In this document: one piece after another, positions 26,699 through 36,130 of the stretch
How the letters are laid out: the number at the start of each line of letters is the position of its first letter
Position numbering within the stretch: the first letter of the stretch is position 1
NCBI RefSeq assembly: GCF_001894785.1
Contig: NZ_BCWW01000008.1
Location: 124,001 to 188,000 of the forward strand
Reading direction: 5' to 3'
Source of the DNA: Rhodococcoides fascians NBRC 12155 = LMG 3623
GTDB taxonomy: Bacteria > Actinomycetota > Actinomycetes > Mycobacteriales > Mycobacteriaceae
Length of the DNA stretch: 64,000 nucleotides
Notes under the pieces: model-generated
Told to the model about the DNA's origin: nothing
The model's database searches: none
What the model saw: only the letters and a program-made list of their open reading frames with translations
Position numbers and translations under genes: made by a program

Positions 26699-27427
26699 AT
26701 GTGGTACTGGCTGTTCAAATTCGTCATCGTGGGGCCCCTGCTCATTGCCCTGGGTCGGCCCACGATCGAGGGTGCGGAGAACATTCCGACGCACGGCCCG
26801 GTGATCCTGGCCAGCAACCACAAAGCGGTTCTCGATTCGTTCTATCTTCCGCTCAAGACCCCGCGGCGCATCACCTTCCTCGCCAAGAGTGAGTACTTCA
26901 CCGGCTCGGGTCTCAAGGGTGCGTTCCAGAAGTGGTTCTTCACCGCGGTGGGTCAGGTGCCCATCGACCGCACCGGAGCCGACGCGGCGCAGGACGCACT
27001 GAACGCCGGTGCCCGCGTGATCGAAGCCGGCAAGGTGCTCGGTATCTACCCCGAAGGCACCCGGTCGCCCGACGGCCGGCTCTACAAGGGCAAGACCGGA
27101 ATGGCGCGCCTGGCATTGCAGACCGGCGTTCAGGTGGTGCCGGTCGCCATGATCGGCACCGAGAAGATGAACCCGATCGGTTCGCGCGTCTGGCGTCCGG
27201 CAAAGGTCACCATTCGCGTCGGCAAGCCCATCGACTTCTCCCGGTTCGAGGGAATGGCAGGCAACCGATTCGTCGAGCGCGCCGTCACCGACGAGGTGAT
27301 GTACGACCTGATGCTGCTCTCGGGCCAGGAGTACGTCGACGTGTACGCGGCCTCGCTGAAGAAGGTTGCGACACCCGAAGATTCGGCTCCGTCCGCGCGC
27401 CGTATCCCCGATTCGAAGGCCAGCTGA
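26699..27427 (+). CDS. 1-acyl-sn-glycerol-3-phosphate acyltransferase (PlsC family)
   Basis: A 242-residue membrane-associated acyltransferase matching Rv2182c. The catalytic HX4D motif is NHKAVLDSF (His41, Asp46), and YPEGTRSPDG (about 115-124) is the glycerol-phosphate-binding motif. A hydrophobic N-terminus (WYWLFKFVIVGPLLIALG) anchors it. It makes phosphatidic acid or acylates a related lipid. The neighbouring mannosyltransferases make an acylation role in PIM biosynthesis imaginable, but phosphatidic acid synthesis is the default. AGGGAG lies 7 bp before the ATG. Confidence 0.9.
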   Translation: MWYWLFKFVIVGPLLIALGRPTIEGAENIPTHGPVILASNHKAVLDSFYLPLKTPRRITFLAKSEYFTGSGLKGAFQKWFFTAVGQVPIDRTGADAAQDALNAGARVIEAGKVLGIYPEGTRSPDGRLYKGKTGMARLALQTGVQVVPVAMIGTEKMNPIGSRVWRPAKVTIRVGKPIDFSRFEGMAGNRFVERAVTDEVMYDLMLLSGQEYVDVYAASLKKVATPEDSAPSARRIPDSKAS

Positions 27428-27436
27428 CGACGGCGG

Positions 27437-28729
27437 TCAGTGAACCGCGGTGTCGCTTTCCTTCGGGGTGACCCGAGGCGAGAGTTTCACGGCCGCGACG
27501 GCGACCACAGAGGCCAGCGCCCACCACACGTAGGCGGATGCGGCGAACTGATCGACCAACGGCCAGTCGAGTCCACTCCATCGACCTTCACCGAGTTTCC
27601 AGTGCGGTGCGTACACCATGATCGCCAGTCCGACGGCAACCAGAGCGAGTAGCAGTGCGCTTCGACGGCGGTATCCGACGGCGGCCAGCACCAACGCGAA
27701 CGGTATTGCCCACACCCAGTGGTGTGACCAGGAGACCGGCGAGACCAACAGGCCGAACATCGCGTTCACGGTCAGCGCCAGGGCGATCTCACCGGCGGCG
27801 AATGCTTTGCGCATCGCGATTCCCGCAACGAGCAGTACTCCTACCGACAGCGCGATCCACAGAATCGAACGGGGGAGCTCGTCCATTCCGAGGCGGGCCA
27901 GTACACCTGTGATGGACTGATTCGCCGGGTACGCCGGGCCGCCGATCCGATCGGAATCGATGATCGTCTCGGTCCAGTACTTCACCGAGTCCGACCACGT
28001 GAGCGCAAACCCGATCGCCGTGAACACCGCGAAGCTCAGTGCCGATACCACTGCAGCGCGAAAGTCCTTGCGCAGCAAGAAGAACAAGACGAAAACTGCG
28101 GGAGTGAGTTTGACGGCGGCGACCAGGCCGATCAGCACACCCCGAGGCCACGGAGTCTTCTTCGGCAAGCAGTCGAGCGCGACGAACATCATCAGAACGA
28201 TGTTGATCTGCCCGTAGTTCAACGTGGACGTGACCGGCTCCAGTACGAGGACGGACACCGCGAACACCGCGCCTGCACTCCACCATACGAGCGTGCGAGG
28301 GCGAACCCCCAACGAGATCAGCGTGAGCACAACGGTCGCCAGCAACGCGAGCATGGACAACGACGTCACCGTCATCGACGCGGCGTAGAGCGAGACCTTC
28401 GAGAGCGGGCTGAACAGAGCGGCAGCAATCGGGGGATACGTGAACGGCAACGTGGTACCGGTCGCGATGGGAGGAAGCTGGCCGTACAGATCCCCGCCCC
28501 GAGCGAACACCTCACCGCCGAGCCGGTAGACATCGAGATCCAGTCGGTAATGCTCACCCAACGTTCGCAGCCCGGGAAACCCGTTGAGATGGAAGAGCAC
28601 ACCGACCGCCGCGGCGACGACAACGACGACCCTGCTCGACGCCACCGCCCAACGCGGCCACCGGCGTCGCGTCGGGCCGGCAGGCTCCGACGCTTCGGCG
28701 ACCGGACGGTTGGTGTCGGACGAAGTCAC
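27437..28729 (-). CDS. GT87/GT-C polyprenol-dependent mannosyltransferase (Rv2181-like)
   Basis: A 430-residue protein with about ten membrane helices, counterpart of Rv2181, an alpha(1->2) mannosyltransferase that adds side branches and caps to lipomannan/LAM using polyprenyl-phosphate-mannose outside the membrane. The first extracytoplasmic loop carries LDLDVYRLGGEVFARGGDLYG, with the Asp residues expected in the GT-C active site, followed by PFTYPPIAAALFSP. GTG 28729 was chosen because AAAGGGAA lies 6-7 bp upstream; the longer frame has no homologous N-terminus. It converges on plsC with only 9 bp between stops. Confidence 0.82.
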   Translation of the reverse strand: MTSSDTNRPVAEASEPAGPTRRRWPRWAVASSRVVVVVAAAVGVLFHLNGFPGLRTLGEHYRLDLDVYRLGGEVFARGGDLYGQLPPIATGTTLPFTYPPIAAALFSPLSKVSLYAASMTVTSLSMLALLATVVLTLISLGVRPRTLVWWSAGAVFAVSVLVLEPVTSTLNYGQINIVLMMFVALDCLPKKTPWPRGVLIGLVAAVKLTPAVFVLFFLLRKDFRAAVVSALSFAVFTAIGFALTWSDSVKYWTETIIDSDRIGGPAYPANQSITGVLARLGMDELPRSILWIALSVGVLLVAGIAMRKAFAAGEIALALTVNAMFGLLVSPVSWSHHWVWAIPFALVLAAVGYRRRSALLLALVAVGLAIMVYAPHWKLGEGRWSGLDWPLVDQFAASAYVWWALASVVAVAAVKLSPRVTPKESDTAVH

Positions 28730-28796
28730 AACGTTCCCTTTCAGGGCTTGTTCGGCTCGGTTCTGCGGTGTGTGGGGGACGTGCCGGGGCACGCGC

Positions 28797-28809
28797 TAGG
28801 GTGAGCCGC
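28797..28809 (+). promoter_or_regulatory. Putative -10 element, leaderless exoribonuclease mRNA
   Basis: TAGGGT (28797-28802) plus 7 bases leads directly into GTG 28810, with no ribosome site of its own at suitable spacing. The same layout occurs before aroG, metF, pimB and the pknL-divergent gene. Confidence 0.4.
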
Positions 28810-29301
28810 GTGCGCTACTTCTACGACACAGAGTTCATCGAGGATGGTCGCACAATCGAGTTGGTCTCGATCGGTGTGGTGTCGGAGGACGGTCGCGAGT
28901 TCTACGCGGTGTCCTCCGAGTTCGACCCCGAGCGGGCGGGCCGGTGGGTCCGGCGGAACGTCTTACCCAAGCTGCCACCGTACTCGTCGCCGTTGTGGAT
29001 GAGCCGATCCCGAATTCGCGACGAACTGCTCGAATTTCTCGTTCCGCACTACGGTGCCGAGGTCGAATTGTGGGCATGGGTGGCGGCGTACGACCACGTG
29101 GCGCTCTGCCAGCTGTGGGGATCGATGACCGAGTTGCCGCGTTCCCTGCCTCGATTCACCCGTGAGCTCCGTCAGCACTGGGAGGATCGCGGCAGTCCCG
29201 AGCTTCCCGCGGTGCCCGACGACGCCCACGATGCTCTGGCCGACGCGCGCCATAATCTGGCCAAGTTCCAGGCGATCGAGGAGTACTCGTACCGCGGTTG
29301 A
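28810..29301 (+). CDS. 3'-5' exoribonuclease (Rv2179c/RNase AS type)
   Basis: A 163-residue DEDD-fold exoribonuclease. The first catalytic pair is in YFYDTEFIEDG (Asp and Glu of DTE), WAWVAAYDHVALCQLWG holds the second Asp, and DDAHDALADARHNL supplies His and the last Asp (DEDDh). The mycobacterial counterpart Rv2179c forms dimers and degrades RNA 3' ends, with a preference for adenylate. GTG 28810 is taken as start because homologues begin at R-Y-F-Y-D; GTG 28801 is an alternative adding three residues. It precedes aroG by 45 bp. Confidence 0.85.
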   Translation: MRYFYDTEFIEDGRTIELVSIGVVSEDGREFYAVSSEFDPERAGRWVRRNVLPKLPPYSSPLWMSRSRIRDELLEFLVPHYGAEVELWAWVAAYDHVALCQLWGSMTELPRSLPRFTRELRQHWEDRGSPELPAVPDDAHDALADARHNLAKFQAIEEYSYRG

Positions 29302-29322
29302 ACACCCGTTGTCCTGCGGTGA

Positions 29323-30732
<1,410 letters not shown>

Positions 30733-30786
30733 TCGCCGGCACCGCCCTGGTGGCTCAGGGCAGCCGGTGGTCAGGGCGGCCGGGGG

Positions 30787-32778
30787 TCAGGGCAGTGAGA
30801 CGACCATGACCTCGGAGTCCGGTTCCACCCGTGAACCGGCTCCGGGGCTCTGGGAGATGACCAACGAGCCGTCCGTGTCGACCACCTGACGAACATCGAT
30901 CGTCAGTCCCAGCGAGTCCAGAGTCGTGCGTGCGGATCCCACCGAACGGCCGAGGAGCGACGGCACGGTGACCGCGGTAGACACGTCGAGGACGGCGGTG
31001 GTGCCGGACTTGACGGTTTGGCCGGCCTTCGGGTTCGTGCCGATCGCTTTTCCGCCGTCGGTGTCCTCGTCGAACGTCTCGCGGACCTCGTCGACGGTGA
31101 TACCGACCGATTCGAGAGTCGTCCGTGCCTGATCGACGCTCTGTCCGCGGACGTCGGGAACCTGCACCGGCGGTGCACCTTTGCTGCGCAGCACGGTGAC
31201 TGCGGCACCGGTGTTCAACACCGTTCCCGGCGGGGGATCGAGCGCCGCGACGCCGCCGATCGGTGCGGTGGTGCTGAATGCCTCACCGCCGTCGACCGGG
31301 GTGAAGGTTCTGTCGCGCAATTGCTGCTGCATGTCTTCGACGGAGGCGTCGGAGTCGATGGAGGGGACGGTCGGGCTGCCCAGTGAGACGAGCAGGAAGA
31401 CGGTGTCGCCCTTGGCGATTCGGGAACCACCGACGGGGTCGGTGCCGATGAGCAGATCGGTCGAGACGGTGTCGGAGTACGTTCCCCGAACCGTTGCTTC
31501 CAAGCCCGACGCTTCGATCGCGCTCGTGGCACCGGTGGTGTCGAGACCGTCGACCATCGGAACTGCGGTGTATCGGCCCGAGCCCATCCACCAGCCGCCG
31601 AAACCGACCAACACGGCCAGCAGTGCAACGACCACCAACCAGACGACGATGGCCCGCCGGGACCGTTGGCGATCGGCGGCGAAGTCGGGAAATTCGTAGT
31701 GTCGCCGGCCCAGGGGTGCCGCCGGCTGCGGGTCGTCCGGTTGCGGTTCGTACTCGATTTCGCGGGATGTCGGTGACGTGACCACTCGGGTGTGGTGCAC
31801 GCCGTCGGGCGGTGGTACCGGGGGAGCGCTCTGCACCACCTGGGTGCGGGTGGGCGGCTGTCGATCGCCGGCGACTGTCGTCGGTGCGCCCGCAGCCGCC
31901 GAGCTCAGGTGCTGTGCCGAACGCTGGGGAGCGGGCACCCGGTACGCGGGAAGTGCCAGCGCCGACGCGGCGGTGCGCAGCGCGCGGGCCATGTCGTCGG
32001 CGTTGCGGTATCGGTGTTTCGGGTCGCGGACGGTGGCGTGTTGGACCACGTCGTCGAACTGTGGTGGCACGCCTGCGATGAGGGTCGACGGGAGCGGAAC
32101 GTCGTTGTCGATGCGCTGGTAGGCGATGGACAGGGATGTGTCGCCGGTGAACGGGGTGCGTCCGGTGAGCAGCTCGAACAGTACGACTCCGACGCCGTAG
32201 ACGTCGCTGCTCGCGGACGCGGAGCCGGTGGTGACCTGTTCGGGAGACAGATACGCGGCCGTGCCCAGAATCACACTGCTCGAGGTGACGGTGGAGGCGG
32301 CCACGGCTCGGACCAGCCCGAAGTCGGCGATCTTGACGTCTCCGTCGTCGCTGATCAGGATGTTCTCCGGTTTGATGTCTCGGTGCACCAGACCGGCGCG
32401 GTGTGCGACGGCGAGAGCTTCGAGCACAGGGCGAACCACGGCGACTGCGGCGTGCGGAGGCATGGGCCCGCGCTCCCGCAGCAGCTCGCGCAACGTTCCG
32501 CCCTCGACGAGCTCCATGACCAGGAATGCGTGATCGCCGTCCCGCCCGTGGTCGTACACGGCCACCAGACCGGGGTGGCTCAGCCTGGCCACCGCGCGTG
32601 CCTCGAACTCGAATCGCTGAACGAACTGCGGGTCCTCGGCGAACTTCGGATCCATGATCTTCACCGCGACAGGTCGGTCGAGCCTGGTGTCGAGTCCGCG
32701 GTAGACCGTCGACATTCCGCCCCGTGCGATCGGTGCGTCTATTCGATATCGACGATCGAGCATCGAACCCGGTATCAC
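30787..32778 (-). CDS. pknL: Serine/threonine protein kinase with four PASTA domains
   Basis: A 663-residue receptor kinase. Kinase domain about 13-275: Gly loop IARGGMSTVYRG, Lys40 in VAVKIM, HRDIKPEN (132-139), DFG (152-154), then the activation loop with several Ser/Thr before GTAAYLSPEQ. A Pro-rich juxtamembrane region leads to one membrane helix (about 376-396) and about 265 extracellular residues forming four PASTA repeats (starting near VPMVDG, VPSIDS, VPDVRG and VPSLLG). The position, divergent from the Rv2175c-like gene, identifies it as PknL. Mycobacterial PknL, as I recall, is about 399 aa without PASTA, so this one can sense peptidoglycan directly. Confidence 0.92.
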   Translation of the reverse strand: MIPGSMLDRRYRIDAPIARGGMSTVYRGLDTRLDRPVAVKIMDPKFAEDPQFVQRFEFEARAVARLSHPGLVAVYDHGRDGDHAFLVMELVEGGTLRELLRERGPMPPHAAVAVVRPVLEALAVAHRAGLVHRDIKPENILISDDGDVKIADFGLVRAVAASTVTSSSVILGTAAYLSPEQVTTGSASASSDVYGVGVVLFELLTGRTPFTGDTSLSIAYQRIDNDVPLPSTLIAGVPPQFDDVVQHATVRDPKHRYRNADDMARALRTAASALALPAYRVPAPQRSAQHLSSAAAGAPTTVAGDRQPPTRTQVVQSAPPVPPPDGVHHTRVVTSPTSREIEYEPQPDDPQPAAPLGRRHYEFPDFAADRQRSRRAIVVWLVVVALLAVLVGFGGWWMGSGRYTAVPMVDGLDTTGATSAIEASGLEATVRGTYSDTVSTDLLIGTDPVGGSRIAKGDTVFLLVSLGSPTVPSIDSDASVEDMQQQLRDRTFTPVDGGEAFSTTAPIGGVAALDPPPGTVLNTGAAVTVLRSKGAPPVQVPDVRGQSVDQARTTLESVGITVDEVRETFDEDTDGGKAIGTNPKAGQTVKSGTTAVLDVSTAVTVPSLLGRSVGSARTTLDSLGLTIDVRQVVDTDGSLVISQSPGAGSRVEPDSEVMVVSLP

Positions 32779-32910
32779 CGAACCTCCCCTCGTCGTCCTC
32801 GATGTGTCCGCGCGAAATCCGGACGCCTGACGACGATGGTATCGGCGCCGTGGGAGCTCACCGACGATCGTGGTTCGTGTCTTCGGTCTCCGTGGCGGGC
32901 CGCGTCACTT

Positions 32911-32947
32911 TTGAAGTCTGGACGCCGGACCCGTTAACGTTACCCGC
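32911..32947 (+). promoter_or_regulatory. Putative promoter of the pknL-divergent gene
   Basis: TTGAAG (32911-32916) and TAACGT (32935-32940) are 18 bp apart, and seven bases later comes GTG 32948. This is the best-formed of the apparently leaderless promoters. The -10 overlaps a small palindrome, TAACGTTA. Confidence 0.55.
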
Positions 32948-33319
32948 GTGAGTGCCATTCCCTACGCCGACGACGTGCTCGATCCGTCGGTTTCTCTGCT
33001 GCAGTTCGCCGACGTCGCCAAGATCCTGGACGTCCCCAAGACGCGCGTCGAGCAGCTCGTGCGGGATCGTCAGCTGTTGGCTCTCAAGCGTTCCCGCGTC
33101 CCCGGCGTGCCCGAGCAGTTCTTCGACACGACCAAGGGCGAAATCGTCAAGGGTCTGCCCGGCCTGCTGGCGGTGCTGCACGACGGCGGCTACGAGGACG
33201 AAGAAATTCTGCGGTGGTTGTTCGCCGAGGACGACAGTCTGCCCGGCACCCCGGTCGCAGCGTTGCACGGTGACCTGATGCGCGAAGTGATCAGACGCGC
33301 TCAGGCAATGGCCTTCTAG
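32948..33319 (+). CDS. Winged-HTH DNA-binding protein, Rv2175c-like
   Basis: A 123-residue protein with an N-terminal winged helix (VSLLQFADVAKILDVPKTRVEQLVRDRQL) and an acidic C-terminal half (GYEDEEILRWLFAEDDSLPG). The mycobacterial counterpart Rv2175c is a substrate of PknL, and phosphorylation of its N-terminal Thr lowers DNA binding. The gene is divergent from pknL here too, 169 bp apart. The mycobacterial N-terminal Thr has no obvious equivalent in MSAIPYADDVL, though Ser residues are present, so the phosphosite may differ. Confidence 0.85.
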   Translation: MSAIPYADDVLDPSVSLLQFADVAKILDVPKTRVEQLVRDRQLLALKRSRVPGVPEQFFDTTKGEIVKGLPGLLAVLHDGGYEDEEILRWLFAEDDSLPGTPVAALHGDLMREVIRRAQAMAF

Positions 33320-33337
33320 CAGCTGGAACAGCGGTCG

Positions 33338-34318
33338 TCAGCGGACCGTGGCGCGCTTCCAGCCGGTGACGGCGAACTGCGGCAGCGCGACGCGTGCGCG
33401 AGTCCACTGCGGCACGGTCGCACGCTGGGAGAGCACCCGGTAGCCCTGCGCCTCGACCTCGTCGAGAATGCGGCCGTACAGAATGGACGCCGTTCGCATG
33501 GACGGACGCACTCGCGGATCCAACATGTCGATCCCGGCGTCCGACGTCCGGTAGATCGACCGGGTGACGGCGATCGAGTGGGCGAGGGCGCGGGTGACTC
33601 TGGCATCGACCGAGCCGGTGGTCCGGCACCACCGCAACAGATCCTCGTCGACCCCGAAGGCCGCCAGTTCGTCGGTCGGGAGATAGATGCGGTCGCGGTC
33701 GAGGTCCTCACCCATGTCGCGGATGAAGTTGGTCAGCTGAAACGCCTCGCCCAACGCCGCAGCCGACGGCTCCGCCTCGGCTCGCGGAACCACCGTTCCG
33801 AGAATCGGCAACATCTGCAGTCCGATGACTGCGGCCGATCCGTACATGTACTCGTTCAACTGCTCCATCGTTCGGTACCGCGAGACGAACATCGCGCTGC
33901 CCGGGATGTCCATGCGCATCGAATGCATGAACGCGAAAAAGTAATCGTGGGGAATCTCGTACCGAGCGACCGTGTCGCACAATGCGCTCAACACCTGATC
34001 GGATGTGCTGTCGGACAGCGGTTTTCCGGCCAAGGCGTCGCGCACCCGGGATTCGATGATGTCGAGTTCGACGATTCTGCGGGCGTTCAGTTCGTCCGAA
34101 CCGACCGCGATGTCGGTGCCCTCGAGGTCGACGATGTCGTCGACCATCCGAGCGAAACCGTACAGAGCGTGCACGGCTGCGCGCTTGTCGACGGGCAACA
34201 GTCTGGTTGCCAGAAAATAGGTCTTGCCGTGCTGGGCGTTCAGTTCGCGGCAGATGCGATACGCCTCGTGCAGAGCAGGATCGATGTCGGTCAGTTCTCT
34301 CGATACGCGGGCACTCAT
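33338..34318 (-). CDS. crtB: Phytoene synthase
   Basis: A 326-residue head-to-head prenyl synthase joining two geranylgeranyl diphosphates to phytoene. The two Asp-rich magnesium motifs are DDIVD (about 60-64) and NFIRDMGEDLDRDRIYLP (about 188-205); YGFARMVDD and RVALPQFAVTGWKR (substrate-contacting tail) also fit. The ATG start at 34318 lies 11 bp after the mptA stop, so it is the last gene of idsA-crtI-mptA-crtB. No homologue is present at this place in M. tuberculosis, so it was gained here or lost there. Confidence 0.92.
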   Translation of the reverse strand: MSARVSRELTDIDPALHEAYRICRELNAQHGKTYFLATRLLPVDKRAAVHALYGFARMVDDIVDLEGTDIAVGSDELNARRIVELDIIESRVRDALAGKPLSDSTSDQVLSALCDTVARYEIPHDYFFAFMHSMRMDIPGSAMFVSRYRTMEQLNEYMYGSAAVIGLQMLPILGTVVPRAEAEPSAAALGEAFQLTNFIRDMGEDLDRDRIYLPTDELAAFGVDEDLLRWCRTTGSVDARVTRALAHSIAVTRSIYRTSDAGIDMLDPRVRPSMRTASILYGRILDEVEAQGYRVLSQRATVPQWTRARVALPQFAVTGWKRATVR

Positions 34319-34329
34319 GGCGCGGGACC

Positions 34330-35967
34330 TCACGGTGTGGCGTCGTCTTCGGTGGAGACGGGCGCGGTCTTGGGGGCGTTGGGTACGGCACGGTGTTCCC
34401 GGGAGCGGTCCGATCGCAAACGCAACGGGTCGACTCGGGTCAGCGCCAGCGCGGCAACGACACCAGCGAAAACTGCGAGGGCCACGTGCACGAACGTGTA
34501 CAGGCCGATGGATCCGTCGGGTTGGAACACCAGCATCAGCCAGGTCGACAGGCCGGTGAGAACCATCAGAGTTCGGCGGGACAACGCAAAGCCGGCCGCG
34601 ATCGCCAACGGCCACGAGTAGTACCAGGGCAGCGCGGCGGGGGAGAGAACGACAGTGGCGACAAGAGCGATCAGGATGCCCTTGACAGCGTCCCGCTCGG
34701 ATCGGCGGCCCAACCACCACGCCCCGGCCAGGATGACCACCAAGGCGATCGCGCACAGCAACCGGGTGACGTCGAGAACCGGTCCGAGACGCAGATCGAG
34801 GAACCACGAGGTGCTGACGGTCACCAGATGCGCGAGGATCGTCGGCAGCGACAGCCAGTTGATGATCTTCGCCGAGCCGGACAACGCCGTGAGCCAGCCG
34901 ATGCCGACTCCGGCGATCACAGACGCGACGGCGAACACCGCGACGAAAACGGACGCTCCGATGCCCGCGGTCTTCGTGAACGCCAGAATCGGTGCAGGCG
35001 GTGTGCGGCCTTCTTCGCGCGCCTTGTCGCGGAGGTGCAGCATCCAGATCCACACCAGGAACGGCAGAGCGAGACCGGCAGTTGCCTTGATGGCCACAGC
35101 GATCGCCACCAGCGCGATGCCGGCCACGTGGCGACGCTCGAGCGCGAGCACGATGCCCGCGGTCATCAGGCCGACCATGAGCAACTCGTTGTGCACTCCG
35201 CCGATGAGGTGGATCAGCACCAGGGGATTGAGCACGGCGAGCCACACCGCCGTCGTGGCGCGCCCGCCCAGATGGGTGGCCAGTCGCGGGACGGCCCACA
35301 TCATCAGAGCGAGCCCGGGGAGCATGGTCAGGCGAAGCAGCATGGTTCCGGCGATCACATTGTCACCGGTCAGGCTCGTGATGCCGCGACCGAGGAGTAG
35401 GAACAGTGGCCCGTACGGGGCAGTGGTCGTGGTCCACACGTTGCTGACGTTGTCGAGCAGGATTCCCGGATTGGCCACGGGCCCAACGGCATACGGGTCG
35501 AAGCCGTCCCGTAGCAACGCACCTTGAGCGAGGTACGAGTAAGCGTCGCGGCTGAACATCGGCACCGACAGCAGCAGCGGTGCCGTCCATGCGGGCACGA
35601 TCCACCGGAGCTCGCCCACCGTGGTGCGGCCGTGCAGCGTGGCTCGGCCGAGCCTGACCCAGGCGGTGATCATCAACAACACACCGGCCCAGACGATGAC
35701 GGTCGACATCACGAAGCCGTGGCCGAATCGCAGCCACGACAGATGCATCTCTTCGAGCAGAGGGTCACGACGGCGCACGCTGCCCGCGCCGAATCCACCG
35801 AACATGATGCAGACCGCACCGAGAACCCCGAGGATCGCTGCTTTGCCCTCGGGGCTTCGCAGGAAGTTTCCGGTGGTCGTCAGTCTCGACGGATGCCGCG
35901 CAGGCATGGGTGCAGACCCGTCCGACGAGCGCCCTTCGGAGGTGGAGTGCGACGAAACCGAAGACAT
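34330..35967 (-). CDS. mptA: Alpha(1->6)-mannosyltransferase, MptA type
   Basis: A 545-residue GT-C membrane enzyme, counterpart of Rv2174, which elongates the alpha(1->6) mannan backbone of lipomannan using polyprenyl-phosphate-mannose. About 13 hydrophobic segments are visible; the first large outer loop includes FSRDAYSYLAQGALLRDGFDPY with the conserved Asp and Tyr positions, and PYGPLFLLLGRGI follows. ATG 35967 was chosen because GAGGAGGAG precedes it by about 9-11 bp. It lies between crtI and crtB, an odd place for a lipoglycan gene, but idsA2-mptA adjacency is itself ancestral. Confidence 0.88.
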   Translation of the reverse strand: MSSVSSHSTSEGRSSDGSAPMPARHPSRLTTTGNFLRSPEGKAAILGVLGAVCIMFGGFGAGSVRRRDPLLEEMHLSWLRFGHGFVMSTVIVWAGVLLMITAWVRLGRATLHGRTTVGELRWIVPAWTAPLLLSVPMFSRDAYSYLAQGALLRDGFDPYAVGPVANPGILLDNVSNVWTTTTAPYGPLFLLLGRGITSLTGDNVIAGTMLLRLTMLPGLALMMWAVPRLATHLGGRATTAVWLAVLNPLVLIHLIGGVHNELLMVGLMTAGIVLALERRHVAGIALVAIAVAIKATAGLALPFLVWIWMLHLRDKAREEGRTPPAPILAFTKTAGIGASVFVAVFAVASVIAGVGIGWLTALSGSAKIINWLSLPTILAHLVTVSTSWFLDLRLGPVLDVTRLLCAIALVVILAGAWWLGRRSERDAVKGILIALVATVVLSPAALPWYYSWPLAIAAGFALSRRTLMVLTGLSTWLMLVFQPDGSIGLYTFVHVALAVFAGVVAALALTRVDPLRLRSDRSREHRAVPNAPKTAPVSTEDDATP

Positions 35968-36130
35968 TGCCGCCTGCTCCTCCTCTGCTGCTGCGAGTCG
36001 TGTGTGTCGAGATGTGGCTCCGCGCCGACGCGTTCTCGCTGTCGGCCGAAGGATCATGGTCGCAGCAAAGATCGCGACCGGCAAACGATCGCGCTCAGCT
36101 TAGTTGGTCGACGCAGTCGGTCGGACGAAC

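Noticed and set aside
33338-35299. Longer 653-residue version of the crtB frame
   Set aside because: The added N-terminal 300 residues are an out-of-frame reading of mptA; phytoene synthase homology begins at ATG 34318.
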